A stretch of 64,000 nt of DNA, taken from Cheiracanthium punctorium (Eukaryota > Arthropoda > Arachnida > Araneae > Cheiracanthiidae). Where the stretch lies: positions 186,001 through 250,000 of the forward strand of contig JAWZYV010012243.1 of NCBI GenBank assembly GCA_038373885.1, given 5' to 3'. Of this stretch, positions 46,166 to 56,902 are shown piece after piece. Every line of letters starts with the position of its first letter. Within the stretch, counting starts at the first letter, position 1. The notes beneath the pieces are model-generated. The model was not told where the DNA came from and did not search any database. It saw only the letters and a program-made list of their open reading frames with translations. The position numbers and the translations under genes were made by a program.

Positions 46166-46378
46166 CTCCGGGAAGATGATCTCTGCATCTGCGGTGCAGC
46201 AGGAACAGCAGAGCATTTCCTCTTTGATTGCGAAATCACAAAATCTAATCACCTGCGCAGACCACCGCAAGAACATGCTCAGGCTTGGACTCTAAGCGTC
46301 CTTCGCAGCAAAGTGTCCACAAGGAAAATGGCCAGAATCTGTTCTCTGTTAACAAATATTGTCCAACTAACCAACTAA
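46166..46378 (+). pseudogene. LINE (Jockey/R1-like) 3' end, C-terminal zinc-knuckle fragment
   Basis: The frame reads REDDLCICGAAGTAEHFLFD then C, then HLRRPPQEHAQAW, and stops at TAA 46376-46378. The C-x-C..H....C pattern followed by a basic tail is the cysteine-rich C-terminus found in Jockey/R1-type non-LTR retrotransposons. The reverse transcriptase and endonuclease are absent (5' truncation, usual for LINEs). The following ~270 nt to about 46655 are probably its 3' untranslated region, with AATAAA at 46572. Confidence 0.65.
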
Positions 46379-46671
46379 CAGCATGGCTGTGGCCCAGTCA
46401 CGGAGGTCATCTCTCAAACAGATGAAAACATCAATGCAGGACTTCCTGTCCCGCATAACATGAAGATTCTTTGTGTCTTAAGTTTGGACACTTTATGACA
46501 CAGGCCCCTGCGTCTGAAATCCCTGTGCCCGGCCCTCCCAGCTACATTTTGTAAAAAGCCTTTTTTTTCCAATAAACTCCGCAGATTGCCGCTAAAGGCT
46601 TGAAGGTCAGCTCCGCCGACCAAGCCGGCAAACATGTGGCATTAAAACTAAAATCAAATACACAATAGTGT

Positions 46672-46727
46672 ATTAAAATTAGCCTGTACTACTCAGGAAT
46701 ACCTGAGTAGTACAGGCTAATTTTAAT
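46672..46727. repeat. Perfect 26-bp inverted repeat, 4-nt loop
   Basis: ATTAAAATTAGCCTGTAC.. 46672-46697 matches 46702-46727 exactly in reverse complement. It is formed at the edge of a 160-bp repeat unit, suggesting a fold-back duplication. Confidence 0.9.
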
Positions 46728-47400
46728 GCATATTGCATAAATAGCTTTTTTACAGGGAGACTCATAGAATTACATTACTTTCTAAGGGTAACTCTGTAAC
46801 TATTGAACCGATACGAAAACTTTCTTCACTGATAGAAAGCCGCTCTATTCCTGAGTATTATAGGCTAATTTTCATTCATATAACATAAATATAGCTCTTT
46901 TCCAGGGACACTTAAAATAATTCTAATACATCATGCTCTATCGGTATCTCTGTAACTACTAGATGGGTTCTTAAACTTTTTCAACTTGAAAGCTACATTA
47001 TTTTAGAGTATTATAGGCTACCTTTTATGCATACATCATAAATAGTTCTTTTACAGGGACACTCATAAGAATTACACTAAGCTCCATTTGTATCTCTGTA
47101 ATGACAGAACTGATTCTAAAACATTTTTGCTGACAAAAAGGGGCACTATTCTGAAGTAATATAGGCTACCTTTCTAGCACATATCACAATTTTACAGGGA
47201 GACTTATAAGAATTACGTTATTCTTGATTGCCATCTCTGTAACCACTGAACCGAGTCTAAAACTTTTGTTACTATTAGCAATCTGCCCTGTCTTGAGTAA
47301 CATAAGCTAAAATTTATGCACAACTAGTTCTTTTACTGGAACACTCAAAATAATTCTAATGCATTGCGCTCTATGGGCATCTCTGTAACTCCAAAATGAA
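46728..47400. repeat. ~160-bp dispersed tandem repeat, about four units
   Basis: Same family as 35450-36101, in opposite orientation. Confidence 0.7.
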
Positions 47401-47409
47401 TTGTTTCTG

Positions 47410-47411
<2 letters not shown>

Positions 47412-47451
<40 letters not shown>
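47412..47451. repeat. (TA)n microsatellite
   Basis: About 20 TA units. Confidence 0.95.
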
Positions 47452-47458
<7 letters not shown>

Positions 47459-48889
47459 CATATATGCGTGTGTTATATATGTCTACGTGTGTATATATGA
47501 AAGCCCCCTTTGGAAAATTTGGAGCCCCCTCTATAAAAACGGAATAGCTACGGCCCTGTAGGAATTTTATGTGACTTCAACTTTCATATTTCTTGGATAA
47601 CTTTTAAAAATTAACTGATTTCTCTTCTTGTTGTTTACATTAACGAGGTTTCAAAAGAGTTGCTCATTTTAATGAAGTTTCCGTTATTCTTATGATGCAG
47701 CTGGCGCTCAAATAGATTTTCTTTTATTTTTTTAAACGCATTTTTTAAAATTATTTAAATATTCCAAACGATTGTATATAATAAACACTTACATTTTTTG
47801 TTGTAAATGTTTCTTTTCAAATTTAAATTTTGTAGGAGGGGGCAAGGGGGGAATACCGCACCCCTGGCCCGTCCCAACCCCAATTTACTTCAAATAAGAA
47901 ATTTGAAGTAAATTATGCGATTAATTCATGAATTGTCCCAAACTTCCCTTAGATTATGCAAAGGCACATCTAAATTCCGCAAATATTTATAGGAATTTAG
48001 GTAAAATGTAAACTACTGGGACACCTGCAAGGCCCGATAACTATAGAGCTCCAGTTTCGGATAAAAAATTGTTTGTCGGTTTCCCATCGGCAAAATTGCA
48101 CGTCTAGGTCACCTCTATGCATGAATAAAAATTCATCTATTGCAGAAAATCAAAAGTGCTCTTGCCGATGTCTTAATTCGATGAGACGGTGAGTTAACGA
48201 TGACCCATCCAGGATTCGTCGAATTCTCGTACATTTTACGTCAATATGGACTATAGGACGCGCATATTACGTCTTATAAGACATGCATATGGACGTAATA
48301 ATGGACGTGTTTGTCTATTTATAGACCTTTTACGGTCGAATCCTGGACATCAACAAAAACCATTTAATAATTTTTAGCTAATTTTATGTAATGATTAATT
48401 TAAATTTATCGTTACATCTTAATAACGAATTTCGTAAAAATATTCGTACCTATTTTTTTTTTTAAACCAACTTTTAAGTACCTGCCCCGCTTCAGATACG
48501 CCCACTATACGCAGCGGTACTTGCCCTAATGCGTCAAAATGTTGAAGAATTTTTTAGTTTCCGACTGGGAACTTGGGGGGGGGGGGGGAATATGTAGCTA
48601 TTCGTTTTTGGATGTTGAGTCACTAGAGAATTTAATTTTTTTGTTTGAGGATGTGAGTTTCTTTTTACACAATATTTCTTTTATAGGAAATAATAATACA
48701 TAAAAAGTATTTTAAATTTCAAAAGTTCCCTGACACACACACAAAAAAAAAACCCTCTAGAATTTAAAATGTTTTAAAACTTTTTGGGGGTAAAATGTAA
48801 TATCAATAAAAACATAAAGTATAATAATTTCATGCGTCGTAAGTACAGTATTGGGTAAAATGAAAATCAATGACAAAAAAGTAACTTTT
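47452..48889. other. Non-coding, no gene recognised
   Basis: Includes hAT-like GCCCCC debris (47500-47560), a poly(G) run (48577-48589) and foldback-rich TGGAC/GTCC words (48240-48350) that may belong to a diverged TGGACA-type element. No coding exon. Confidence 0.35.
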
Positions 48890-49113
48890 CCCTATTTTGT
48901 CCATTTCTGGACTTATACACACATCCATATTTTATGTCGTTTCACTGATATAGTGTGGATCATCTGAATACATCCATAAATGGACTTATTCTAGATATTC
49001 CAATTTTAGTTTCGGTCTATTCATGGAAATATTCTGGATTTTCCAGATTACGTCCATAAATAGATGTCTTATGGATGTCTATCTATAGACATGGATATAT
49101 TATGGATGAGTTG

Positions 49114-49445
49114 AGTAAAGTTCCGTCGACATTCTCAACGTATTGTGTGATGATGAATTAACAAACGCACCAAACTCCATGGTAATAAAACCGAGAAATT
49201 TGACTCGAGCTGAAGTATAAAATATGTACTCGAGAATGAGGGCACGTTACAATAATGAGAGGTGCGAGGATTCTAAAGATTTAATTTAGTTTTATATAAA
49301 ATTTTGTTGGGACTGTTTTTGTTTTGGACGCCTGATAAAACTGGCGTTGGAATTGTATGATTTATGTTAGAGTAATAAAGGTTTTTATGTAAGTCCCATA
49401 AATTGCTTTGCCTTTTGTTGAAAGGAAGCTAAAAAAACCCGTACT
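49114..49445 (+). repeat. 5' LTR (332 bp)
   Basis: Starts AGTAAAGTTCC and ends CCCGTACT, so the termini are AGTA/TACT rather than TG/CA. TATAAAATATG lies at 49217. A poly(A)-signal-like AATAAAGG lies at 49374. By eye it is identical to 53116-53447. Confidence 0.92.
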
Positions 49446-49462
49446 GGCGCAGCAGCGATAGG
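49445..49462 (+). promoter_or_regulatory. Candidate primer binding site
   Basis: TGGCGCAGCAGCG begins with the last LTR base. A TGG start is usual for a tRNA 3'-end match. The tRNA was not identified. Confidence 0.4.
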
Positions 49463-49496
49463 ATCAGAACCTAGGAAGTGGAGAAGTTATTTAGTT

Positions 49497-50057
49497 GTGA
49501 GAAGAGCCATGTCGTTTTTAAATAAGGGAAAGAAGGAAGATTTAATTAAGTTAGCGGAAGAGATCGGTGAAAATCCTTCACCTGGTTTGTTACTACCGGA
49601 TCTAAAGAAAATGATTACCAGTAGCAATATTTATGAAGAAGATTTAGAATTGGTAAAGGAAATGCTTAGTTCATTTACTGAAGAAAGAAAACAACGGGAA
49701 CAAAGAGAATTTGAACGGGAACAAAGAGAATTTGAAGAAAGAAGAGAAAAAGAGCAGAGAGAATTTGAGGTAAGAAAATTGGAAATCGAGGCAAATAGCA
49801 GAATAGACTTGTCAACAAACGTTAGAGACGAAAATTTTAGAGACGCTCGGAAAGCTAGGTTAGAATTATTCAAGTACACACCTAAGTTTGACCCGCGCGA
49901 ATCTGATATTGCATGCTATTTAACGATGTTTGAAAATCATGCTAATATATTGAAAGTAGATAACAAGGAATGGGTCTTGTGTTTATTAAATTTATTACCA
50001 TCGGAAATTGTTCAGTTGATTAATAGAGAACCGGTAGAGAATGCAGAAAACTATTAG
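49497..50057 (+). pseudogene. gag, N-terminal part
   Basis: The likely start is the ATG at 49509 (MSFLNKGKKEDLIKLAEEIG). A SAP-like helical segment is followed by a long charged coiled coil made of REQREFE repeats (residues ~65-95), then the capsid-like YTPKFDPRESDIACYLTMFE region. The frame stops at TAG 50055-50057 and continues in the same frame afterwards. It would form the structural capsid protein of the retrotransposon particle. The coding is otherwise undamaged. Confidence 0.85.
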
Positions 50058-50531
50058 TATATAAAATCGATTTTGTTAAGACGATTTAAATTAAGCCCTG
50101 AAAGTTTTAGGAGGAAATTTATGACCCATCAAAAAGTGCCAGAGAAAACGTGGAGAGATTTCTGTTTTGAAATAACTAACTATTTTGAAGAGTGGGTAAA
50201 AGGATTAGAAATCGAGGATTATGACGGGTTGAAGAAATTGATTATCGCTGACCATATCAAGAGGAGAGTTCCACATGAAATACGTGAGCATTTTTTGTAC
50301 CAGTGGTCTAAGTTGATAACCCCGTCTGAGTTGGCAGATAAACTAGACGAATATGTTAACGTCCATGATTTAGCGAAGAGGTCGTGGGGAGGTGATTCGA
50401 AAAATAAAGGTAATGAGAGAACTTCTGAGCGTCCAATGGATCAAGGAGCTAGGATGACGTCGAAGTCTCCATCTCAAACCATTCCTAAGTGGGTTCAGAA
50501 ACGTCAAGATGAAACGTTGGTTAAACGCTGA
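50058..50531 (+). pseudogene. gag, C-terminal part before the knuckle
   Basis: Same frame as the preceding segment. It reads FKLSPESFRRKFMTHQK, WRDFCFEITNYFEEWVKG, then a basic tail, typical of the capsid C-terminal half of Ty3/gypsy gag in arthropods. It is closed by TGA at 50529-50531, just before the zinc knuckle. Confidence 0.85.
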
Positions 50532-51932
50532 TTTAACCCCACATGCTTTAGTTGCGGTAAAGAGGGGCATATTTCTAAGTTCTGTGGGCAAGGACGACAA
50601 TTTAAAAGCAATATGACGAATGCTCAAAACAATACTTTTACTCGACAAATTTCACAACCGAAAGTAAATACTGTAAGCGCTGAAACAGCCGAGAAAACAG
50701 ATGTGTTAACAGCAAAGATCTCCGTTCCATTATCTCAATCAAGTAATCACAAAAAATTGGATGACCTAATTGAGATTGAAATCAAATGTGGAAAATCAAT
50801 TTTTAATGGTATAGTGGATTCTGGTGCACAGATATCTGTAATTCGCGAGGAATTAGTACCTGGTACGCCTTTTGAAGGAGAAGGACAAATAGAGTTATCG
50901 TCCGCGTTTGGCGATAATGAAACCGCTCCACTTCGGACATATGAGATGAAAATCCACGATGGTAAACATGGCGATACAGCAATTATGTGTGCCGTTTCAA
51001 AGAAACTTACCAGTGATATGTTAATAAGTCGTTCAGCTTTTGAGATGCTAAATGAGAACATTAAACTTTATCATAATAAACAATTATGGCAAGAAACAGT
51101 TTCAAATGTGGAAGTAGAAACTGTAGGGAAAGCAGAGGAGGACGTAAATGTACAAATATCTTCGGATTTGAATTCTACTACGCCGAATGTGAATGTCTCT
51201 ACAGCAAGTGAGTCTGCGAGTAGAAAGCTAGATGCCATTTCAGAGTTGGCGAAACTTCAAGGCGATGACGAGACACTCAAGAGATGCTTTGATTGGGCGG
51301 AAAGGCAAGAAAATTCGTATCTCATTGATCAGGGAATACTACAGCATAAGGATTATGTCTGTGGAGAAGAAATTCAGCAAGTAGTAATTCCAAAAGAAAG
51401 AAGGAATTTTATTTTAAGAATTGCACATGAGATTCCGTTGGCAGGACATCTAGGGGAAAATAAGACTCTACAAAGAATCAGATATTCATTTTACTGGCCT
51501 AATATCAGGCAAGATGTAAAGTTATACTGTCAAAGTTGCAAAGAATGCCAATTGAGGAGAACTAGCACCTATCGGGATCATATTCCCATACAGCCTATCG
51601 TTAGGCCTGAAAATCCTTTTGAAGTCTGGAGCGTAGACTGTATAGGACCACTAGAGCCTGCATCGAGGAGAGGACATCGATATATTATTTGTGCCGTGGA
51701 TTTATGTACTAAGTGGGCCGAGGCAATTCCAGTGAAAGAGATTAGTGCCAAGACAACGTGTGACGTTTTAATGAAGATTTTCACCCACACCGGTTTTCCA
51801 AAAGTGGTATGCACCGACCAGGGTACGAATTTCGCTTCCAAGCTGACTCAATCATTTGAAAATCTATTAGGGGTAGCGCCACGTTTTTCGACACCCGGAC
51901 ATCCGGAAAGTATGGGGGCAGTAGAACGATAG
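50532..51932 (+). pseudogene. gag zinc knuckle, protease and integrase
   Basis: Directly after the TGA, CFSCGKEGHISKFC is a CCHC zinc knuckle (50544-50585). An aspartic protease follows with GIVDSGAQISVI (DSG active site, ~50805-50840). After a ~70-residue linker comes integrase: the HHCC zinc domain (HEIPLAGHLG .. CQSCKECQ) and the DDE core with WSVDCIGP, VVCTDQGTNF and HPESMGAVER. The frame stops at TAG 51930-51932 right after the catalytic Glu motif. There is no reverse transcriptase between protease and integrase. Confidence 0.9.
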
Positions 51933-53090
51933 AATAAAACTCTTAAGGAGATGATGAATAAAAACATACAAGAGTATGGGAGAGACTGGGATATACATAT
52001 ACCATATCTCATGTTCGCGTATCGTGAAGTGCCACACAGCACCACGGGGCAATCACCATTTCAATTGGTTTATGGGCGGTTACCACAAGGACCATTATCT
52101 TTATTGAAAAGTATTTGGATGGGAGAACGAACTATCCCAACGACCGCGTCCAGACCAATCACTAAATATCTTGAAGATTTAGTTGAAAATATACGTAAAG
52201 CTAATGAGATCGCTTCCGAAAACACCGAGAAAGCTCAAGGAGAATACGTTTCCAGGTATAATCTCCGTGCGAGAGAAAAACAGTTTGCCATTGGCGACAA
52301 AGTGTTGATATTACTCCCATCATCAACTCACAAACTTTTAAGCACTTGGATTGGACCGGCAACGGTAATTCAAATCACCAGACCACATTCGGTAAGAGTT
52401 GAATTAGAGGATGGTAGTACTAGAGAGCTACACGTGAATAAAGTACGACCATATGTGCAGAGGGTAAATCACATTGGTGTTGTTTACGAAATGGATGAAG
52501 AATTTGGCGTAATCCATTACGCGCCTACTGATAAAACAAAGAAAGAGGTAGAGGACATCCGAAAACATTTGGAGAAAACTAGAAATCATAATTTAACTGA
52601 AGAGCAAACCCAAGAGTTATTTGATGTACTGAAGAGATATATGGACATTTTTAGTTCAAAGCCAGGACATGCCAAAGTCGACGGGCATTATGTTAAAGTT
52701 ACGGAGAACTGCACGCCAAACAGACTCAAACCGTATCGAATACCCATCAGTTTACAAAAAGAAGTTGATCGCCAAATCGAGGAGCTAATTGAAATGGACC
52801 TCATTGAACCAAGCGATAGCGAATGGGCACATCCTGTTGTTTGTGTTGCCAAAAAGGATGGAAGCGTGAGGTTATGTATTGATTTTAGACTATTGAATAG
52901 TTTCACGGTGCCTGATTCATATCCCATGAAAATCGCCAGGGATTTAATATTCAGAGTAGGACAAGCTGCATTTATAACCGTCATAGACTTAACGAAGGGA
53001 TACTGGCAGATTCCCATGCATGAAGAATCCAAGCATTTCACCGCCTTCGTAAACAAAGATTTTCTTTCAGTAGCATCGTCACTCCTGTGA
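51933..53090 (+). pseudogene. Integrase C-terminus fused to reverse transcriptase N-terminal half
   Basis: In the same frame, MFAYREVPHSTTGQSPFQLV and GDKVLILLPSS..HKLLSTWIGP are the integrase C-terminal region. The frame then passes without a break through a linker into reverse transcriptase: IFSSKPGHAK, EMDLIEPSDSEWAHPVV, KKDGSVRLCIDFRLLN, and VIDLTKGYWQIPM with the first catalytic Asp. It ends soon after HFTAFV in an unrelated tail and TGA at 53088. The YxDD box, thumb and RNase H are deleted, so it cannot reverse-transcribe. The continuous integrase-to-RT frame shows the order is native, not a rearrangement. Confidence 0.9.
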
Positions 53091-53115
53091 CGGATGTGCT
53101 TTCCCCCATGGGAGT

Positions 53116-53447
53116 AGTAAAGTTCCGTCGACATTCTCAACGTATTGTGTGATGATGAATTAACAAACGCACCAAACTCCATGGTAATAAAACCGAGAAA
53201 TTTGACTCGAGCTGAAGTATAAAATATGTACTCGAGAATGAGGGCACGTTACAATAATGAGAGGTGCGAGGATTCTAAAGATTTAATTTAGTTTTATATA
53301 AAATTTTGTTGGGACTGTTTTTGTTTTGGACGCCTGATAAAACTGGCGTTGGAATTGTATGATTTATGTTAGAGTAATAAAGGTTTTTATGTAAGTCCCA
53401 TAAATTGCTTTGCCTTTTGTTGAAAGGAAGCTAAAAAAACCCGTACT
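53116..53447 (+). repeat. 3' LTR (332 bp)
   Basis: Reads identically to the 5' LTR. The region just before it (CCCCCATGGGAGT) is a poor purine tract, perhaps shortened by the 3' deletion. Confidence 0.92.
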
Positions 53448-53618
53448 AGTTGGATCAGAAATAGACATAAAATGGACAAGTGTGTTATCTGGGAAGTGGA
53501 TGAACGCCCATGCAGAAAACGAGCACTCATTGCTACTAGGGCGATTCCTTTGGCTTTACTAATTTATAAAACCTATGACAAACATGTTTAATTTGAACAT
53601 TCATAATTCCATTACTCA

Positions 53619-53735
53619 CAAGGAAACCTCCCCAAAGCGCACTCACCAAATGGAACGAATTTCACACAATCACAAGTACACACTAAAAGGAACGTACTGT
53701 GTGAAAATTAGCTGCTATCTCCTTATAGAATTTGA
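53619..53735. repeat. Left inverted repeat of the Tc5-like transposon
   Basis: Pairs with about 58934-59050. Confidence 0.75.
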
Positions 53736-54113
53736 GAAATTAAAGGTTAAAAATTAGTTAAAATCGCGCCAATTGTAACCCTTTGGCTAGTATTTGGCGA
53801 CAGGGATAATTGATCAAAAAGTTGAAACGGTCACGCAATTAAGTACTCGAGATATTTATAAACCAGTGTTTGCTATACCGTGTTATATTTCAAAGTACTG
53901 GATTTTTAAGTAGCTTAATCTTGCTTTTGTATTAGTGAAACTGAAGTCCTACAATCTTTTTATTTTAGTTCTGAAAGTCACTGCAGAAAGTAATTTCCTT
54001 TTATTTGTATTAACACATTCCAAGCTGCAAATTATGCATAAAGTTTATGCATAAATGATGCATTTATTTTAATTCTAAAAATTATATTCTTTTTATCCAC
54101 GTGATGATACTAT

Positions 54114-55214
54114 CCCTGACAGCACACTTGCCCAATTTATATCAATATCTGGACAAACTTGTCCAAAACATGTCTATGTCTATGATAAGATATCTCCTGG
54201 ACATCATTTTAGCGACATCTTTGGGAAAGTCCATAATATGTCTAGAATAAGACATGATTGGGGCATGTAACACCCCAATTAAGTCTTATTACGACAAAAA
54301 CGGGAAAATCCATATTATGTCTGTTTTATGACATAAATTGGACATCTAAACACCCCAATCATATCTATTTTATGACATAAATGGGAAAATCTATCGGCGA
54401 CAAACTCTGATTGGCTCAATTTGTTTGATCATGCGCAGTAACATTTTTGTATGCACGTTGTTTTTAATAATGTGTGGTGGTTGTGGTAGATAGTACCCAT
54501 ATATTTGAAGTTTCCTTGTCAGCTAATTATAACATTTTTATGCGCACTTCTTGCGTATTGCTTGCCTATATCACTGTTCTTTACAATACGGGGTAATGTA
54601 CAACTTTTTGACTTAATGTGTATTTTAATAAAAAAATTAAGTCGACTCGTCAGGAATGGCGAAATGTTGAATAAGAAGTTAATGATGAATTATTCCTTAT
54701 TGAAGCTGAATGTAATGTGAATGATATTGAATCAAAGCCTATTAATGCGCACGATTATAATTATTTTCGTAATGAATTTGAAAATAGGATCGATGAAAAT
54801 ATTTTTGAAGATTCAAATATGTGTGATCCTACAAGCAGTTCTTGTAATAGCTTCATTTCATTTCAGAAATTACTGATGAAACAGATTCTATTATTCCTTT
54901 ATGGTAGTAACTTATCCATAGCATAAAAATAAACTGTGGATATGAGATAAATATCCACAGAATGTCTTTTTATGGACAAATTATGGATGTCCATAACATG
55001 CCCATATGGATAAGTTCTGGATGTCCATAACATGTCCATATGGATGTCTATATTTTGTCCAGAGGATATCATTATGGACGCCGTATTGTGCCATATGGAC
55101 AAGTTTGGGGGGTATTATGGACAAGATATAGACAAATTTGGGGATGTCAGTTATGTCCCGAACTTGTCCATGATATCATATGGACATGTTCTGGACAAGT
55201 TTGTGCTGTCTGGG
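54114..55214 (+). mobile_element. TGGACA-ended element, copy 1
   Basis: Starts CCCTGACAGCACAC and ends TGTGCTGTCTGGG, with AT at 54112-54113 and 55215-55216. The outer ~300 bp on each side are packed with TGGACA/TGTCCA and GACATG words. The centre (54640-54910) carries a fragmentary frame (INAHDYNYF, IDENIFEDSNMCDPTSSSCN) shared with the other copies. No recognisable transposase. Confidence 0.82.
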
Positions 55215-55284
55215 ATGGAGCAAACAATAAATATACTTAATGTTGTTTTTATGCTTTACGCGGAATTTTTTTCGAAAAATATGA

Positions 55285-56210
55285 CATTGTCTCCATACAC
55301 AGACGAAAGAAAAAGTCTGAAAAATCCAATTGTTGAAAGTTTGCAAAATTATCAGAAAGTAAATGCAACAGATTTTGTAGCAAATGAGCAATGCTTATTA
55401 CTCGATACCCCTGAAGATCCTACATTTTCTAGTTTAGAGGACGAAAGCATTGACTTCACGTCCAGTGGGGATATCTTGCAAAATAAGCAATTTATTTCTT
55501 GAAAAGATAAGGAGGCTGCAGTAAAATACTGGCGGGATACAATAGTGGCAAAATCCCGCAGTTTACAGAGTGTTCAAAATTATTTTAAATTTGTTACAAA
55601 TAAAAAAAGGCAGTTATATCGGTAGGAAAAGCAAGTCCAGAGGAATGGCGATAATAAATATAAACTAAATCAAATTAAAAAATATACGTTTCAACACTTC
55701 TAACACGCAAGAAAATTACAGAAAAATGTACATGATTGTGATTTACAAACTTGGGCTTCAGAAAAGACATTGGAATTAGGACTGAAATTCCACGCATCTA
55801 AAGGATGGCTGTACAGATTTTTAAAAAAAGAATCTGGTTGTAAGCAGAAAAGTTAAACAATTTGTTTTGCTGAAAAACTCTCGGTCAAAGGAAATCATTA
55901 AAAAATTACCGCAGGCGTTCATAAATGATGTAAATGTTTTTATAAAGGATTCGTTGTTAAAAGACGATCAAATTTTTATGCTGATCAGTCAGGTTTTAAT
56001 TTAGAAATCCTTCTAGACGAACCCTGGAACATAGAGGATCGAAGTAACTGGAAAGTGAGATTTAATCACAAAATGGAATAAAACATTCCTACAGTACAAT
56101 GCCGATTATAAGTAAAAGCAATAGATTGTTATCGCCATTACTTATAGCACATGCCGAAAAAACTGGGAAATTCGGAAAAAATTACGTATGACAGTTTTCT
56201 GATATTGTGT
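55285..56210 (+). pseudogene. Tc5/pogo-like transposase, decayed
   Basis: Pieces in several frames run in the family order. They are EAAVKYWRDTIVAKSRSLQS, FKFVTNKKRQLYR, then the CENP-B-type DNA-binding half CDLQTWASEKTLELGLKFHA SKGWLYRF, then ADQSGFNLEI, the start of the DDE_1 catalytic domain with its first Asp. At least five stops or frameshifts separate them, and the remaining catalytic residues are gone. In life such a protein binds the inverted repeats and cuts the element out. Confidence 0.75.
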
Positions 56211-56586
56211 TAATGAAACAACTTAATATATTTCTTTCAGGGACGAATCAAAAAGGAGGGGGGAGGAAATTATAGGGTGAACCCCCCCTTCAAAAAATTA
56301 CCTTAAAATTTTTTTAAATTATTTTTTTAACACCATTGTTTATTTCAACTCTTATTTCGCTAAAAAGATAAGCTTCTGAAAAGTTATGTTTAACCTTTTA
56401 TGCATGCATAGAATTTATGTTTAAATAGTATTTTTGGCTAAATTCCTCCATCCACCTCCTCAAAACGGAGCCAGTTACCAGACTGGTTTTTTTCCCACCA
56501 TACGTTCTGCGGGATATCCAGTGAATCATTGCTGTAGATGAATCCTGACCTGTGCTTACTTATTAAATAAGCATCTTTTTGTAAAA
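56211..56586. other. Interior of the Tc5-like transposon, unclassified
   Basis: Includes a G-rich and C-rich pair (AAGGAGGGGGGAGG .. GAACCCCCCCTT, 56250-56292) that resembles a small inserted element. No coding. Confidence 0.35.
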
Positions 56587-56902
56587 GCCCCAGACAGCAC
56601 AAACTTGTCCAGAACATGTCCGTATGATATCATGGACAAGTTCGGGACATAACTGACATCCCCAAATTTGTCTATATCTTGTCCATAATACGCCCCAAAC
56701 TTGTCCATATGGCACAATACGGCGTCCATAATGATATCCTCTGGACAAAATATAGACATCCATATAGACATGTTATAGACAACCAGAACTTATCTATATG
56801 GACATGTTATGGACATCCATAACTTGTCCATATGGACATGTTATAGACAACTAGAATATGCCCATAAAAAGACATTCTGTGGATATTTATCTCATATCCA
56901 CA

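Larger units (their letters stand above)
49109..53452 (+). mobile_element. Ty3-type LTR retrotransposon, integrase-first (Gmr1-like) order, defective
   Basis: The LTRs are 49114-49445 and 53116-53447, with a 5-bp duplication AGTTG at 49109-49113 and 53448-53452. The internal region encodes gag, a zinc knuckle, protease, integrase and then the N-terminal half of reverse transcriptase in one reading frame. The frame is broken by in-frame stops at 50055, 50529 and 51930. The catalytic end of reverse transcriptase and RNase H are deleted. No envelope gene is present. Identical-looking LTRs indicate a recent insertion. Confidence 0.92.
48890..53487. mobile_element. Diverged TGGACA-type element split by the LTR retrotransposon
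   Basis: 48890-49113 has many TCCATAAA/ATGGAC words. After the retrotransposon, 53453-53487 continues with ATGGACAAGTGTGTTATCTGGG, close to the right terminus TGTGCTGTCTGGG of the elements at 54-59 kb. The left end is not resolved. Confidence 0.4.

Noticed and set aside
50370..53182. Minus-strand frames opposite gag-pol
   Set aside because: Antisense shadows of the retrotransposon coding region; no domain.
49109..53452. Endogenous retrovirus with envelope
   Set aside because: There is no envelope frame between reverse transcriptase and the 3' LTR; only 25 nt separate the last stop from the LTR.
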